Part shown: positions 20,836 to 33,109 of the stretch, in pieces | Layout of the letters: each line of letters opens with the position of its first letter | Position numbering within the stretch: position 1 is the first letter of the stretch | From: Zantedeschia hybrid cultivar | Taxonomy: Eukaryota; Streptophyta; Magnoliopsida; Alismatales; Araceae | Assembly (NCBI GenBank): GCA_030544215.1 | Contig: JARZZO010000002.1 | Location: forward strand, 82,715,150 to 82,779,149 | Direction of reading: 5' to 3' | Length of the DNA stretch: 64,000 nucleotides | Position numbers and translations under genes: made by a program | The notes under the pieces: generated by a model | Told to the model about the DNA's origin: nothing | The model's database searches: none | Seen by the model: the letters and a program-made list of their open reading frames with translations, nothing else

Positions 20836-22276
20836 GAGAGATGTCCAGCTCGGGGGATGAGAGTACAAAGAGGAGAGATGGGCGCAAGGATTCGTCTGAG
20901 AAGAAGTCTATGGTAGAAGATGAGAACTGGGTATTTGTCAGAGGAAAGAATACTCGAAAGCTGCCTTTCAGCAGGAAGACTGCCTCATCTCAAATCCATG
21001 TGGATAATGATGTATGCATCAGATGCTTGAAGAAAGGTCAAAGGGCTACTTCTCATAGGGATGCCATCAGGTGTCTCCATCGTAGAGGAGTGGGGCATAG
21101 GAGATGGGCTTGCCCTGTTAAGACTGGGCGAGGGTAGAGGGAGGTAGCAGGGAGTGTGAGAGATGAGGTTCTGAAGATTGCTGCAAATGGAGTCCAAGGT
21201 GGCAGACTTTTACCTGCGCTCATTGAAATACCTTCGTGACCAGAGGTTGGAGAAGCTAGGAGGAAGTTGGAGATGAGTGTTGTGGTTTCAGTGTCTGCAA
21301 CTCATGGTAGCATTCATCAGATGGTTAGTTGGCAAGAATTCACTGTTGTCCTGCTTGAGGAATTGGTGGCCTGAAGTGAAAGGGATGATTGGTCGCTGAG
21401 TTTGCTGAGAATTCATTCGTGGTGTGAGCCAATCTTCCTAGCTGGAGAAAAGATGTATGCTCATTGGACATCTTGAACATGGTAACCTCTCACTGTCCTT
21501 CTGCCCCTAGAAGATTGAAAAACGGACGTTTCCGGTGAGTGGTGGCTTCAGCAAATGGTGCACAGTCAAGGGGGTGCCCTTTCATTTATGGAATGTGAGT
21601 ACATTTAGTACTATCATTTTCAAATTTGGCATCCTGAGGAAAGTGGATGGGAGCTCATTGAAGGGTGATACTCTGTGCTTTGCCCGTGTTCTTGTTGAAG
21701 TAGATAATGTTGAAGACATAATTCTGGTAGGAGGCAAAGCCTACTGGGTTCTGATCAGTATTGAAGAGGATATGCCATTATCTTCTTCAACTGAGTGGAC
21801 CTGGCGGAAGTGGCTTCAGAGTACAGGAAATATCGGACTAACAGAGATGGTAGACAAAAAAACAGGGGAAGCAGAGGATTATTCTGAAGAATTGCAGAAG
21901 GGTGAAAAACTTAGTGCCGTCGATATGGATGTTCTTCCAAGTCAGACTCACTTGATGATCAGTCAGAAGAAGCTGAATCGGCAAGATACTGGGGTGGTGA
22001 TTGATGATTATCGTACAGCCCGGAGATGGTCCAAGGAGGAAGGTATTTTGGGAGCTGGTCTGAGGATGTTGGCCTTTTTACGGCTCAAGGATGTTGTTCT
22101 GCTCGAGGCCGGAGTGGCAGGGGCCTTAACAAGGGTTCCCGAGGAGGTGCATCAGAAGGTGGCTGCTTTGACCATCTTTGAGAGTGTATAGGGTTGAGAG
22201 GATGAACAGTTTCAGGAGTTAGAACAAACACTTACCAATCCAGACCCAATTGACTTCCCAATCCACTGTTGTCAAG

Positions 22277-24491
22277 TGTTGAAACCCTTTTTTTAAAGCA
22301 AAAGGGAGAAGGGGGAAGCACCCCCCACCGGTTGGGGAACCCCCCACCGGTTCCAAGAGGGAAACCGGTGGGGGGGGAGGAGGATCCCTCCCTTCTCTCT
22401 CATTTTAAAATTCAAAGAAAGGGGAGGGGGGAGTAATTAGGATGAAGGGGAGTTAATGGGAATTTTAACCCCATTCACACATGGGTTAAGAATCCCATGT
22501 GAACCCCATTTAATACTCATCCTAAAACCCCCTTTCACATGGAGCCAAATCTAGATTTAAGGGGTTCAAACCCTTTTCACATTGGCCAAACCCCCCCCCC
22601 AAACCTGAAACCAGGGCATTGAAGAGCCCAAAAAAGGTAAAAAAGTGGAGGAAATGGGGGAGGAGAACCCTCCCCCCACCGGTTCCCAACCGGTGAGGAG
22701 GAGCTGTGCCCACCGGATTCTCCCCCCTCTCTCTCTCATTTTTTTATGCCCTCTCTCTCCCTCTCTCACCCATGTGATTAAAAAAATTAAAAAAGAGAGG
22801 GGGAGAAGGAAGAGGCAACCGGTGGGTACCCCCCACCTCAAGCCAAACCGGTGGGTACCCCCACCGGTTAAGGCTTTGAAGCCTATAAATAGCCCCCAAG
22901 GGGTAAGGAAAAGCTCCATGCCCATTTGGCCCAAAAATTCCTAGGGGAAACTCTGCCAGTTTGAAGACCAAATCCGGTGCTCTTGCCCGGGTTTGCTGCG
23001 ATTTGGAGGCGATATTTTCTTGGAGGACTCTCTTCCTAAGGTTTATTCCTAAGGGGAAGCTCTGCCAAATTTATGTTGTGAAATCACCGTTCTATAAGAC
23101 GGGATTATGCCGAAATAATGAATGAATGCTACTATTTGTTCATTGAGCATATGTGTGTGCATGCATGTTCATGAATCTATTATTTAAGTAACACTATGTT
23201 ACTATATTTTCATATGCAAAATAATTAGTTTTATAACTAATTAAATACATAAAACATATAATTAAATATTCTAAAAATATCATTGGTCTCATCCCATACA
23301 TAACTAATCTTAGACTCATAATTAAAACTTAATAATGAAACATTAACTCATAAAATAATATACTTAAGTTAAAAATGACTTAAATACTCCACATACTTAA
23401 TTAATTAATAAAATCTGCGAAAATTATCTAAAATTAATAAAATAAATATAAAAATCAGAAAAATTCTGTAAAAATCAGTAACACACAGTAAAAATCAGAA
23501 AACAAAATCTGGAAATTACATAAATCCAAAATATAACTCAAATATCCTTCATATACCTAATTAATTAATAAAAATCAGTAAAATTAATAAAAAAATCAGT
23601 AAAATTCAGCAAAAACCAGTAAAAAACAGAGAACCAAATCTGAAAATATATAAAATTCTGAAATGACTAAAATGCCCCTAAAGCTTAATAAAAATTACAA
23701 AAATACCCTCATACATGTTAAAAATCTGTAAAAAATCACAGAAAATCCTTAAAAATATCAAAATCTCTCATATGTCCAAAATACCCTCCAAGCCTTAATA
23801 AGATGGATAAAATTACCAAAATACCCTCAATATGATAAAAATAAATAAAAATCTCAGAAAAATATAAAAATAGACTTTAAGTCTAAAAATCCAATTTGGG
23901 CAAAATTACCAAAATACCCTTACAATCCAAACACACTTGAAATAACCCTAAAATACCTCCTAAGGTTTTGAAACATTCCTAAATCACTAAAACTCATTTC
24001 ATACACTTAAATAACCATAATCTCCCTATACCTTCCAACTTGACATAATTACAAAAATATCCTTATGGGTCTAAAATACTTGGAGTCAATCCAATATACT
24101 TGGAATTAATCCAGATAGCTTGGAATCAATCCAAAATCATATAAACACATCCTAAACTTGGGTGAGGCCAAGAGTTTAACCTAAAATGTATCTTCATATG
24201 CATGCGCTGCCTATAGTAGTAGTTTTGCATGATTAAGGGCATCATACGGACGGTTAATCAAGGGTTGCCGAGCAGTCGCTCAGCGTAATTAACACTGACC
24301 GAGGTCAGTGGAGAGAGGTCATATACTCGAATCTTCGCTTGATTCGAAGTCCCGGATTCCCTAAGGGCTAATCCCAAGCTCTCATAGTCCGATAAAATAT
24401 AAAACCGACCTATAATTCTCTAGATAAACAAAAAAAATGGATTTCCGAATAATCCGACATAGGAGAGACATGCTAGGTCAAGTTCCAAACA
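22277..24491 (-). mobile_element. Solo LTR, second copy, inverted, with TCAAG target duplication
   Basis: On the minus strand it runs from TGTTTGGAACTTGACC (24491) to GGGTTTCAACA (22277), matching the ends of the LTR at 4563-6894. TCAAG flanks it exactly at 22272-22276 and 24492-24496. It carries the same ACCGGT/CCACCGG cluster (22320-22370, 22670-22870) and AT-rich interior. No internal coding region adjoins it. Confidence 0.9.
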
Positions 24492-25179
24492 TCAAGACAG
24501 GTGCCTAGGCGTAAAGGCAACCCGGTGCCTTACTGTGAGCCCGAAAGGCAGTCGGGCGGTTCACTTAGGCAAGCATAAAAGCCTGGCGGGCCGCATGGAT
24601 CGCTCAGGCAGGGATCCGATTGAGCTGACCCGATCAGATCCAGACTTATACCCTGACTCCCAACCCCCCCCCCACCCACCCTACCTAACGCCCTCATTCC
24701 CTCTCCACTCCCCCAGCGCAGATAAGGCTCTGGGAGAACTACAGGGTTTCGCTGCCGTCTGGCCTCGTCTCCACCCCCCTCAGCCGCCACCATCAACCGC
24801 ACCCTATCTTCCTCTCCCTCTTCCCCCCTCCCCATCCCCCTTCCTCTCCACCTCTTCCTCCCACCGATCTTCCTCTCTCCCTCTTCCTCCCAGAGCACTG
24901 TTCCAGTGGATAAGGACCCCTCTCCCTCTTCTTCCCTTCCCTTTCCTCTCTCCCTCTTCCTCCTGCCTCCTTCCTCTATCCCCTCTTCCTCACAGTGCAC
25001 CCTGAGGGCCCTCTCCCTCTTCTTCCCTCCCTTTACCTCTCTCCCTATTCCTCCTGCATCGCTTCCTCTCTTCCTCTTCCTCTTCCTCCTGCCCGTCTAC
25101 CACTCCTTCCCATGTTCCTCTCTCCCTTCCAATCTCCCTCTCCCACACCTCCCCCCTCCCCATTCACTTGCTGTGCATA

Positions 25180-25330
25180 GAGCATGCACAGTGCACTATG
25201 CACTATTCTGTAAACAGTTCCTAGTGCTGTGAATTGTTCACAGAACAGTGTACAGTGGTGTACACTGTTCAGCGAACAGTTCACAACACTGTGAACTGTT
25301 CGCATAACAGTGCACAGCACCGCGAATTGT
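25180..25330. repeat. Short repeated and palindromic AACAGTGxACAGTG cluster
   Basis: GTGCACTATGCACTATT, GTGTACAGTGGTGTACACTG, GAACAGTTCACAACACTGTG and related words alternate over 150 bp and can fold on themselves. It lies inside the CCTAGG-rich element. Confidence 0.6.
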
Positions 25331-27124
25331 CACTTTAATTGAATTAGCTTTCTTTGAATTAGCTTTGTTGAGTCTTGACTTTAATATTTTAGTTGTCTTC
25401 TTTATTTTCTGCTTAATGATGGATGTGTGTGTGACTAGAACTTCATGAATCCTTATTTGGTATAACAAATTTTATCTTCTCTTATTATGTGTTTTACATT
25501 TTTGCATCATATATACATTGTTGTTATGAGTATTATATTGCGGATTTTGAAAGAACTCAAAAATATGCGGTTAGTACTTCTTAACCTTGACATTTTGTTT
25601 TTTATCATTATTTTTCAATCACATATTTAACTTTGATACTTCATTGTAATGTTTGTTTTCATCTTAACGTCATATTTGCGTTATTTCTTTCCTATTTTTC
25701 ATGTTAATGTTAAATTAGTGTAATATAAAATATAATATTATGAAGTGTACGCCTAGGCAGGCGCCTAAGCACTTAGGTGCTCGAAGACCCGGAGCACGCC
25801 TTGGGTCCGATCGTATTTTGTTTCCTATTACCGCCTTGACAACTATCATCTGATTGTATTGGATTCTAACTTAAAGTCTGGACCGGACTCAGGAGGGGTT
25901 AACCTGTAACTTAAGTGTGGACCAAGCTCTTCTGGGGTGCTTTGAAACAGTGGACCGGTCTTCTCAGATGACTGGTTTTGTGAACTGTTATCACCCTCCT
26001 GTCGACGATGACATTGTTCATCTGTCTCCTAAATAGAGTACCAGTTTTGTTCTGCAGGGGTTCCCGGTGTTGCAGGTCATTTAAGTTTCTTCGAGTAGGC
26101 CTCTTCAATCAGTATAGTTCAAGATCATCAGGAAGTAGGGGGAGAGAGTTGATGAGGAATTTCCTGAGGGAGAGCTTATGTGGAATCATGCTCACACTGA
26201 TGATGGTGTCAAAGGAAGCAACAGCAGGAAGGAAGAGGATGAGGGAGGCCCTCCACTATCTGTTATGGAAAAGGTGGGGACCCAAAATGCTAAGGAAGTT
26301 CACGAGAATGCCATAGTGGATCTCACTAATGATACCTTGGCTGGAGCTATTGTTCCGATCAACAAGACAACAACTCCATGAGTCCAATTGTCATGGCCTA
26401 CCCGGTAATAAAGGATGCTTAGACTGATGAGATTATACATTTTGGAAGCCAGATTGGTGTCTCTTTCAAGGAAGAGAAGATATGGTCAAAGGTTTCTTAA
26501 AGAAATTGAAAAGGAGTGAAGCCCTTCAAAACTCCATTAAGAGGAATGGCCAAGGAGAGGGAGTTTAAATTGCGAAGAGAGAAATCAATTGTCTTAAGAG
26601 CAATGAGGTTTGTGATAGCTTGAGGGAGAAGAAGGGGAAAAGTGTGGTGATTTCTTATGTTTCCCAATGAAGCTCATCTCATGGAACATAAGAGGGCTCA
26701 ATAGTGATATTTCAAGATGAGACCATTGAAACATTACTCATCAGCTTTACATCTAGATTGTTTGTTTCCAAGAAACCAAGCTGCAAACTAAGGATGATCA
26801 GGTTTTAAGAAGATTAGGGGCTCTCTTTTGAACAACCACGCTGTTTTTCCAGCTGAAGGGACTAAAAAAGGACAGCTAATATTATGGAATGACAGAAAAC
26901 TCAAAGGTTCAGTCTGTGATATGGGAAAATTTAGTATATCAGTCTGGTTTTTGTGTAAATAACAGTGGGTTTCAGATGGGTTATTACATCTGTGTATAGT
27001 CCTCATGATGAGATCCAGAGATAGTGTTTCTTTCAAAAGTTGTATAGGCTGCAAACTTCTGGGAAATGACTTCCCACTATCAGCATGAATATATAGTAAA
27101 TAACAAGTTTCCAATTATATGTAG

Positions 27125-27625
27125 TCTAAGGCAAGAGGCAAGCGAGGCGACCAAGCATTCGCCTTAGCCTCAGTGCCTAGGCATTTGCAATGATGTGTTT
27201 TCACCAATTAATTATCATGAATAAAGAAAATGGCAACAGGAGAAAAATAAAGAAAATATCATAATGGTGTAAGACTTTAAGAAATATTGATCATACCCAA
27301 TATGTAAAACTAATTTGTATAGAGTACTCATATAAATAGTGGATGGTCTTAGGAATCATCAAAAATAAGAAAAATGTGGCAGCATATAAGAGAAAAAGGA
27401 CATTGGACATTATTAAAAGATATATTACCTACTCTGGAATAATTAAGAATATAAAAATAAGAAAAGTAATAAAAAAACAGTACTACATAACTAAAAAGGA
27501 TCCGAGCACTTGGCATAGACAACATAGACGAGTGCCTAGGTGACTGAGGCGAACACGAAGCCAAGCGAGGCATTGTTGGCTCCCCTTGCCCTACTTCATC
27601 GTCTAGGTGAGTGAGGTGATTGTCT
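27125..27625. mobile_element. Small CCTAGG-type non-autonomous element
   Basis: The left part has AAGGCAAGAGGCAAGCGAGG and GTGCCTAGGC. The right part has GAGTGCCTAGGTGACTGAGG and AAGCCAAGCGAGGC. The middle is AT-rich and non-coding. The arrangement resembles the elements at 10.46 and 24.5 kb; boundaries are approximate. Confidence 0.45.
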
Positions 27626-27659
27626 TGGATAACATATATTTTCATACCCACTTAGCAAG

Positions 27660-27760
27660 AAGCACAACATTGAGTCGCTGAAATTCCTTAGCCCCAACCC
27701 CAATTCTCCTTACATTGAGTCACTGAAATTCCTTAGCCCCAACACCCATTCTCCCTACTT
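27660..27760. repeat. Short tandem duplication
   Basis: The phrase ACATTGAGTCGCTGAAATTC with TTAGCCCCAACCCCAATTCT occurs twice about 48 bp apart, with few changes. Confidence 0.7.
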
Positions 27761-27842
27761 ATGCATACTCACCCCCAGCTAATCGTGTAGCCTCCCCTTT
27801 TAGGGTCTCCAATGGCATGATGAAGAGCTTCTGGCCTCCATC

Positions 27843-28541
27843 TAGAGGTGCCACCAAGCCGAGCCGACCCCAAGCTTTGCCTTACTCAAGCTCGGCTCGG
27901 CAAAACCAATTCGAGCCCAAGCCAAACTCGAGCTGCTATTCAAGCTCCAAATGAAGCTCGAGCTCGAGCAGAAACGGCCGAGTTCAAGCCAAGCTCAAGC
28001 CAGCTTGGTCAGTTAACTCACCAGATTAATTCAGCCGGCTGAGCTTACCAATAAGTGCAAAGATAGGCAGGGGGCTTGCTTTTGTGTCTGGATGGAACAA
28101 AACTTGTGGAAACCGATACAGGACTAAAGTCCTGCCCAAGATGCCCCCGCCTGCCCGCGCGTGGAGTGCGCTGCGGGGGCATCTTGGGCGGGACTTCAGT
28201 CCTGTATCGGTTTCCACAAGTTTTTGATACCCCCTATAAGCTTCAAACAAAATTTGAATTCAAAAACTCTTTGGGCACACCTCTTAGCTGCATTTCTGGT
28301 GGGATTATTAGAATTGCAGTTTTAAGAATTTAAAATATATGTTGAATATAAATTTTGTTTCAAGCTCGCTCGCGAGCTCTCTAGCCTAGCTATGCTCTGC
28401 TCAAGCTCAGCTGATTTAGAGAAACGAGCTTTACCTTAAGCTTGAGATCGGCTCGTTTCCTTCAACAAGTCGAGCTGAGCCGAACCAAACTAGAGCCAAG
28501 CTCGAGCAGCTCGCAAGCGGCTCGGCTCATTGCCAGCCCTA
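27843..28541. mobile_element. hAT MITE rich in GAGCTCGA/GGCTCGGC
   Basis: The left end is TAGAGGTGCCACCAAGCCGA; the right end, on the other strand, is TAGGGCTGGCAATGAGCCG. Flanks CCTCCATC (27835-27842) and CTTCCATC (28542-28549) match at 7 of 8 positions. AAGCTCGAGC-type motifs are repeated near both ends. It hosts a young hairpin insertion at 28099-28224. Confidence 0.8.
28099..28224. mobile_element. Foldback hairpin with 52-bp arms
   Basis: The left arm (28099-28150, AAAACTTGTGGAAACCGATA...) and right arm (28173-28224, ...TATCGGTTTCCACAAGTTTT) are inverted copies with about two mismatches over 52 bp, separated by a GC-rich 22-bp loop. No clear target duplication was found. Confidence 0.85.
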
Positions 28542-28559
28542 CTTCCATCCTTGTTGTCT

Positions 28560-30615
28560 TCATTTCATTAGCTCAAGTGGAAAGGAGGTTTGCAAGAGAG
28601 CCATATATTCTGGCCGTCATCCTCATGGTGACGGCGAGTAAGCAATGTGCTAGGGGTGTTGGAGGCAATAGTCGAAGGCAGAACCCACTTGGTCAGGGTG
28701 GAGGTCGTCGCTGCTCCAGTGGATTTAGATAGGCGGCGGCAGGGATTAGGGGTTTAGGAGCCCTAAGCAGAGGAAGGAGAAGATAGGGGAGCACATGCAT
28801 TGCACATGGAGGGACCCACCACAGGGTTTGAATTTGGAGCGACCCAACTGTTCCCTGGCCCTCGTGCCAGTTCAGCCCTCTCCCAATCCAGCCCTTCTGC
28901 CTACTTCAACCTTGACGGCTCAAGCTTGGGCCGGCTTGGCAGGTCACTTTAGGCCCAAAGACTTACCTGATAGGTATGGAGTGATCCAAACTGCCATCGT
29001 ACCGGGTCTTCCTCAATCTAAAGGGGATCGTCTTCCCAACTTGATTCAGATGAGAGCAACCCTCCTCGCTACCGACAAGGAATTCCGGCATGGATCAAGA
29101 GGCCGGATCAGGACCCGCCGATCCCGATCCGAATCGAGATCGGATCGGCCGATTTTGGCTAAAATCAGCCAGAATCACCGAGGATCGGCCGATTCTGGCT
29201 GGATCGGGACCTACCGATCCCGATCCGAATCGGCCGATCCGGATCGGGATCGGCCGATTCTGATTTCCATGGCTGCAGTGCGCCAATCCTTCTCCGACTA
29301 CCTCAAGCCTCTGCTCCCTCGGCCGTCGACCTCATGGAATCATCTCTCATCAGCTTGTCCCCTGAGATACTTGCCTCCTGCAGGAAGCCTACACAGTCAT
29401 TACTCAGATTGGAAAGGGAGCCTCCCAACATGCTCTGTGCATTCCTGCCCTCCCCGACTGTCCTGACCCCTCCTCTTGAGAGGGATGCCTTTCTTATCAG
29501 GTCCAGTTGAAGTTGGGGGACACCAGGCCCACTGGCAATCTCAAGGGCACGGCAAAGCTATCTCCCCGGTCCTTGCTGCTTTGCAGGGACAGCAGGATCT
29601 GAGGAAGGAGGCAGTCCATGTACCTATGTCTAGTGAAGGAGGCTACTGCAGTGGTGGACTGGTTCTCTGTTTGAGAGAAGTGAACATGGATGAGGTACCT
29701 GAAACACCTTGTCTAAGAGGCAGAGGAAGTGGTGAGCTCGATAAGGCTGAAGTCAAGGACAGTCTGGCCAAGGTGGAGGAGCAAGCAAAAGAAGTGGCAG
29801 ACAAAATAGGTGTGTCCTTTGAATGGGTGGAAAAGGATATAAGGTTGGTGTTCCATACGATCTAGAATATGTGGCAGCTGAATGTGGCCAGGGGGGTGAA
29901 AGGGAGGAAGGGGGTGACGAGAGAGGTGAAGGGGGAAGGGACAGTGAGGGGGAGAATGGAGGGAGGGATGAATGTTTCAAATTTTCCATAAGGATTCTCT
30001 CATGGAAATATTAGGGGGCTAGGGAGCAGAGAGAAGAGGATTGTCTTGAAGGATATTATCAAGCTTTGTAAGGTAGGTATCCTCTGCATTCAGGAGACTA
30101 AGGTAGAGGAAGAAGACGAAGTACTTTGGAGGGGCCAAGGAGGCATGAGACTTTCATGAGGTGCAGTTTTAGATCAAGAGGTATGATCGTTTTGTAGAAT
30201 GAGTTTGTGGTAAAAGAAGTTGGTGGGCAGGTGGGGAGATATGTCATTTCTATTACCTTCAAGAGTGTGGAGGATGGTTTTATTTGAGATTTCACTAGAG
30301 TCTATGGGCCACAAGGGAAGGATGTAAAGAAGAGTTTATGGGATGAACTCTTGGCCTTCCACTAGCAATCTACCAGACCATAGTGTGTGGTAGGAGACTT
30401 CAAACTACTGTTTCCTTGCAGGAGAGATCGGATGGGGCTTCCTACAAGGGTCCTATGATGGATTTCCAAGAGTTCATACTTGATGCAGCCTTGATTGATG
30501 TATACAAAATTAACAATACCTTTTTCCTTGGTCCAATTAAGGGTGCGGCCCATTTGTTCTCGGTTGGACAGGTTTCTAGTTTTTGCTAAGTGGGGAATGC
30601 ATTTCCGCAATTTAC
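28560..30615 (+). mobile_element. L1-type LINE, 5' part (ORF1 remnants and endonuclease start)
   Basis: Long but family-poor frames at 28795-29466 and 29476-29865 sit where ORF1 should be. At about 29990 the AP-endonuclease start appears (RILSW, then after a frameshift GxREKRIVLKDIIKLCKVG with ILCIQETKV), followed by VGDF- and RFLVF-like pieces to 30600 with several stops. The element is interrupted at about 30620 by an antisense L1. Its C-terminal part resumes near 33.15 kb. The ORF1 identification is inferred from position. Confidence 0.65.
29095..29275. mobile_element. GATCGG-rich foldback insert within the L1
   Basis: It starts GACCCGCCGATCCCGATCCG and ends in GGATCGGGATCGGCCGATTC; the arms are inverted copies of GCCGATCCCGATCCGAATCG. 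A similar block lies at 62025-62165. No coding potential of its own was seen. Confidence 0.6.
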
Positions 30616-30625
30616 AAGCTTCTGT

Positions 30626-32800
30626 TTTTTTTTTTGAAGAAAATCAGGTGTACCACCAATTTTATTAAAATAAATAGAGGGAGTACATCCAAACACAGTC
30701 TAGAGGAGAGCTTCCCCAGACCGAAGAACATAAAACTGTAAAATTACATTTAACTTGTTACTCTATTCCAACTATCCCTTGAGATACCCAAGATGTGCCG
30801 ATGCCATTGGTACCACAATGAAACTGCTTGCAGACAAATATTTTCAATCTAGACTTTGCTTCCCTTGAACAAATTATCATTCCTACTCCTCCATATACTC
30901 CAACACACAGCATGCATCAGAATTTTTATTATTTTTTGATGTTTCATCGTCTTCCCTGATGGAAAACTTCTGAAGAATAAGAACATGTCTTCTAAGTGTT
31001 GAAAATTCAGCTGCATCTTCAGACTTTCAGAAAATATGCTCCAGACTTCTTTACTGACTGCACATTAAATGAATAAGTGGTCCACATCCTCATCTGACAT
31101 GTTACACATGCAACAAATAGTTGAACCGTTTGTATCTCAGTGTCTTCTGTACATTTTAGTCACAATTCTCTTTTGAAATAAAAGCCACAAAAAAGCTCTA
31201 ATCTTCAGTGGTGACTTTACTTTCCGGATTTCCTTAAACGAAGGAGAGTTAGATAAGTTCCCTTCAATCAAGGAATAAAGTGATTTAACAGGAAAAAAAA
31301 CAACCATTATTAACTTTCCAAACAATCCTATCTTGTCTCTGTGGGTCGACCTTAACATCATACAGAAAGCATATTAATTCTGAGAATTGTTCCATTTCTG
31401 TGTCCATCATATTCCTCCGAAGTATAACATTCCAACAATATTTCCCCTCCTCTTAAGTATACACCTCATCCACTTTTTTCCATTTATCCACTGCAAGATT
31501 AAAGATAAGAGAGAATTTATCTTTAAGCATGTACTCACCTGCCCATCTATCATACCAGAAATATGTATTTTTACCATCTCCCACTGTGATCTTGCTTAAT
31601 TTGAAGACCCATTCCGCAGATTCCATAATTTCTTTCCAGATTGGAGGCAAGATTATGTGATTTGTGTTGAAAATTCTGAATCTACCACTATTAGCATGAT
31701 ACCTGAATTTCATAATTTCTTTCCACGGGTGTGATTCATCATTCAGCATTCTCCATAGCCATTTCCCCAACAAAGACAGATTCATATTATTCAAAAAATT
31801 TACACCCAATCCTCCATTATTTCTTGGCTGGCAAACTTTCTTCCATTGTACCAAAGGGATTCCTTTTTTTTCATTATTGCCTCCCTACAGCACTGACTGT
31901 AACACTACAGTCACTGAGTGTTCTCCCACATCTGCTAGTACTCCTAACCAGTTCTGAGACTCCCAAGCAATAAGAATTCCTCCAGAATGTCCTTCAGCTC
32001 TACGGAATACAAAATCAGGTAAGGTGAACCCCGTAATCATCTTAGTATGACTCGAATAAAAGGTTGCCATCTTTGTTTCAACAATGCAAATTATATCTAC
32101 TTTCCAGCTCCTGATAGTATCTCTAACCACTATTTGCTTATTTCTTCCATTCAGGCTCCTGACATTCCAACTAATAATCTTCATGTGTAAGTACGAACGC
32201 CCCTTCTCTTCTCTTGTGAAAAAATTGCTGAGCTATCACAATCTTCTTCCGGAGATTTAAGCAAACTACACAACTCCCTTGATCCTTTTGGCTTGGAAAT
32301 AGAGTTACCTTTGGTGGCTACACTATTTTCCCATAGCTTTCTTAATTGCCATGTCTTCTTCTTTAAATCTAAGCCCAAAACCTCTGCCTTGTCCACTAGC
32401 TCTTGATCTGTCATATCACCTAACAAATCCAGCTGCTTGGACCCTTCCCATTCATTGTTTTGTAATATACGTTTCTCCATGTTTTCCCCTTCCACTCCTT
32501 GGGCCTCAGCTTTTTTAGCAAGTTTGGAATGGGAAAGAGGAAGAGGGATTTCGGGGGGGACCTGCATGCAAAGGATTTGCATACCCGGAATAGCGGAGAT
32601 TCCCCGATCTGAATCACCCGAAGGTACAGCAAAACAATCTTCTCCTAGAAACGCTCCGCGACTAGTGTTGTTCTCTCCCCAACGAAGCTGTTGAGATGAG
32701 CATTCCGCCGAAGAAAAGGGACCTTCCAATCGCAGAAGTGGAGGTTGTTGCAAAGTTTTCATCTTTTCCTCCTTCTTTGTCTCGGTATCCCGTCGCCGCC
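30626..32800 (-). mobile_element. L1-type LINE, antisense, with reverse-transcriptase core deleted
   Basis: Read on the minus strand: an ORF1 C-terminal frame (32181-32762); an overlapping endonuclease start, MKIISWNVRSLNGRNKQIVV and IICIVETKM (31885-32184); then after a junction near 31870 the post-RT region MVQWKKVCQPRNNGGLGVNF (31453-31854); the zf-RVT segment FPVKSLYSLI...SPLKIRAFLWLL with CCMCNMSDEDVDHLF (about 31060-31361); and a 3' end with an A-tail (T-run at 30627-30640). The endonuclease rear half and whole RT palm are missing. The 5' limit is approximate. Confidence 0.85.
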
Positions 32801-33109
32801 GAAAAACCCTAACAGCCCTTCCTCACTCTTTCCTTAAGCCCCGCCGCATTCCTTGGATTACCTGGGTTGCCAAATGTTGGACAGCCCCTTGTCAAACCCG
32901 GTCGACCAATTTATTAGGCGAGCCCACTGCTAAGTGAACCGGTCCGTATGTTTTTAAGTTAACATTCCAGTCCGACCCGATGAGGACAGACTCGTTTACT
33001 AAGTTTTCACCCGATCCAGCCCGGTTCACCTTATGAATTGTCGTCTTCAACCTCTCGCCATCTTCCTCCTTGCTCTATTTCATTTCAGAAACTACCTGTT
33101 CCTTAAGAC

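Larger units (their letters stand above)
22268..25855. mobile_element. CCTAGG-rich DNA element, split by a solo LTR
   Basis: On removing the solo LTR, the left end reads GTTGTCAAGACAGGTGCCTAGG. The right end, read on the other strand, is GTTGTCAAGGCGGTAATAGG. The interior has GGTGCCTAGGCG (left) and CGCCTAGGCAGGCGCC (right), a CT-rich stretch (24660-25160) and AACAGTGxACAGTG repeats (25180-25330). No transposase was recognised. Boundaries and superfamily are tentative. Confidence 0.5.
20840..27120 (+). mobile_element. L1-type LINE, decayed, interrupted by nested elements
   Basis: ORF1 pieces: a lysine/serine-rich start at 20841 with a zinc-knuckle-like C-x2-C...H...C region (CIRCLKKGQ, GHRRWACP), and at 21535-22191 a DUF4283-like RNA-binding segment (KWCTVKGVPFHLWNVSTF, KGDTLCFARVLVE). 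ORF2 begins near 26669 with MKLISWNIRGLNS and CFQETKL, the AP-endonuclease start, then ends about 450 bp later, so RT is absent. Between the parts, 22.27-25.85 kb is inserted sequence. ORF1-like residues after 25.85 kb are broken by stops. Confidence 0.78.

Noticed and set aside
4563..24491. The two LTR copies as the LTRs of one retrotransposon
   Set aside because: They are in opposite orientation and have different target duplications (ATGTG and TCAAG), so they are independent insertions.
24530..25232. Long ORFs on both strands rich in Ser/Pro/Leu or Gly/Glu/Arg
   Set aside because: They are translations of a CT-rich (GA-rich on the other strand) tract inside a transposon.
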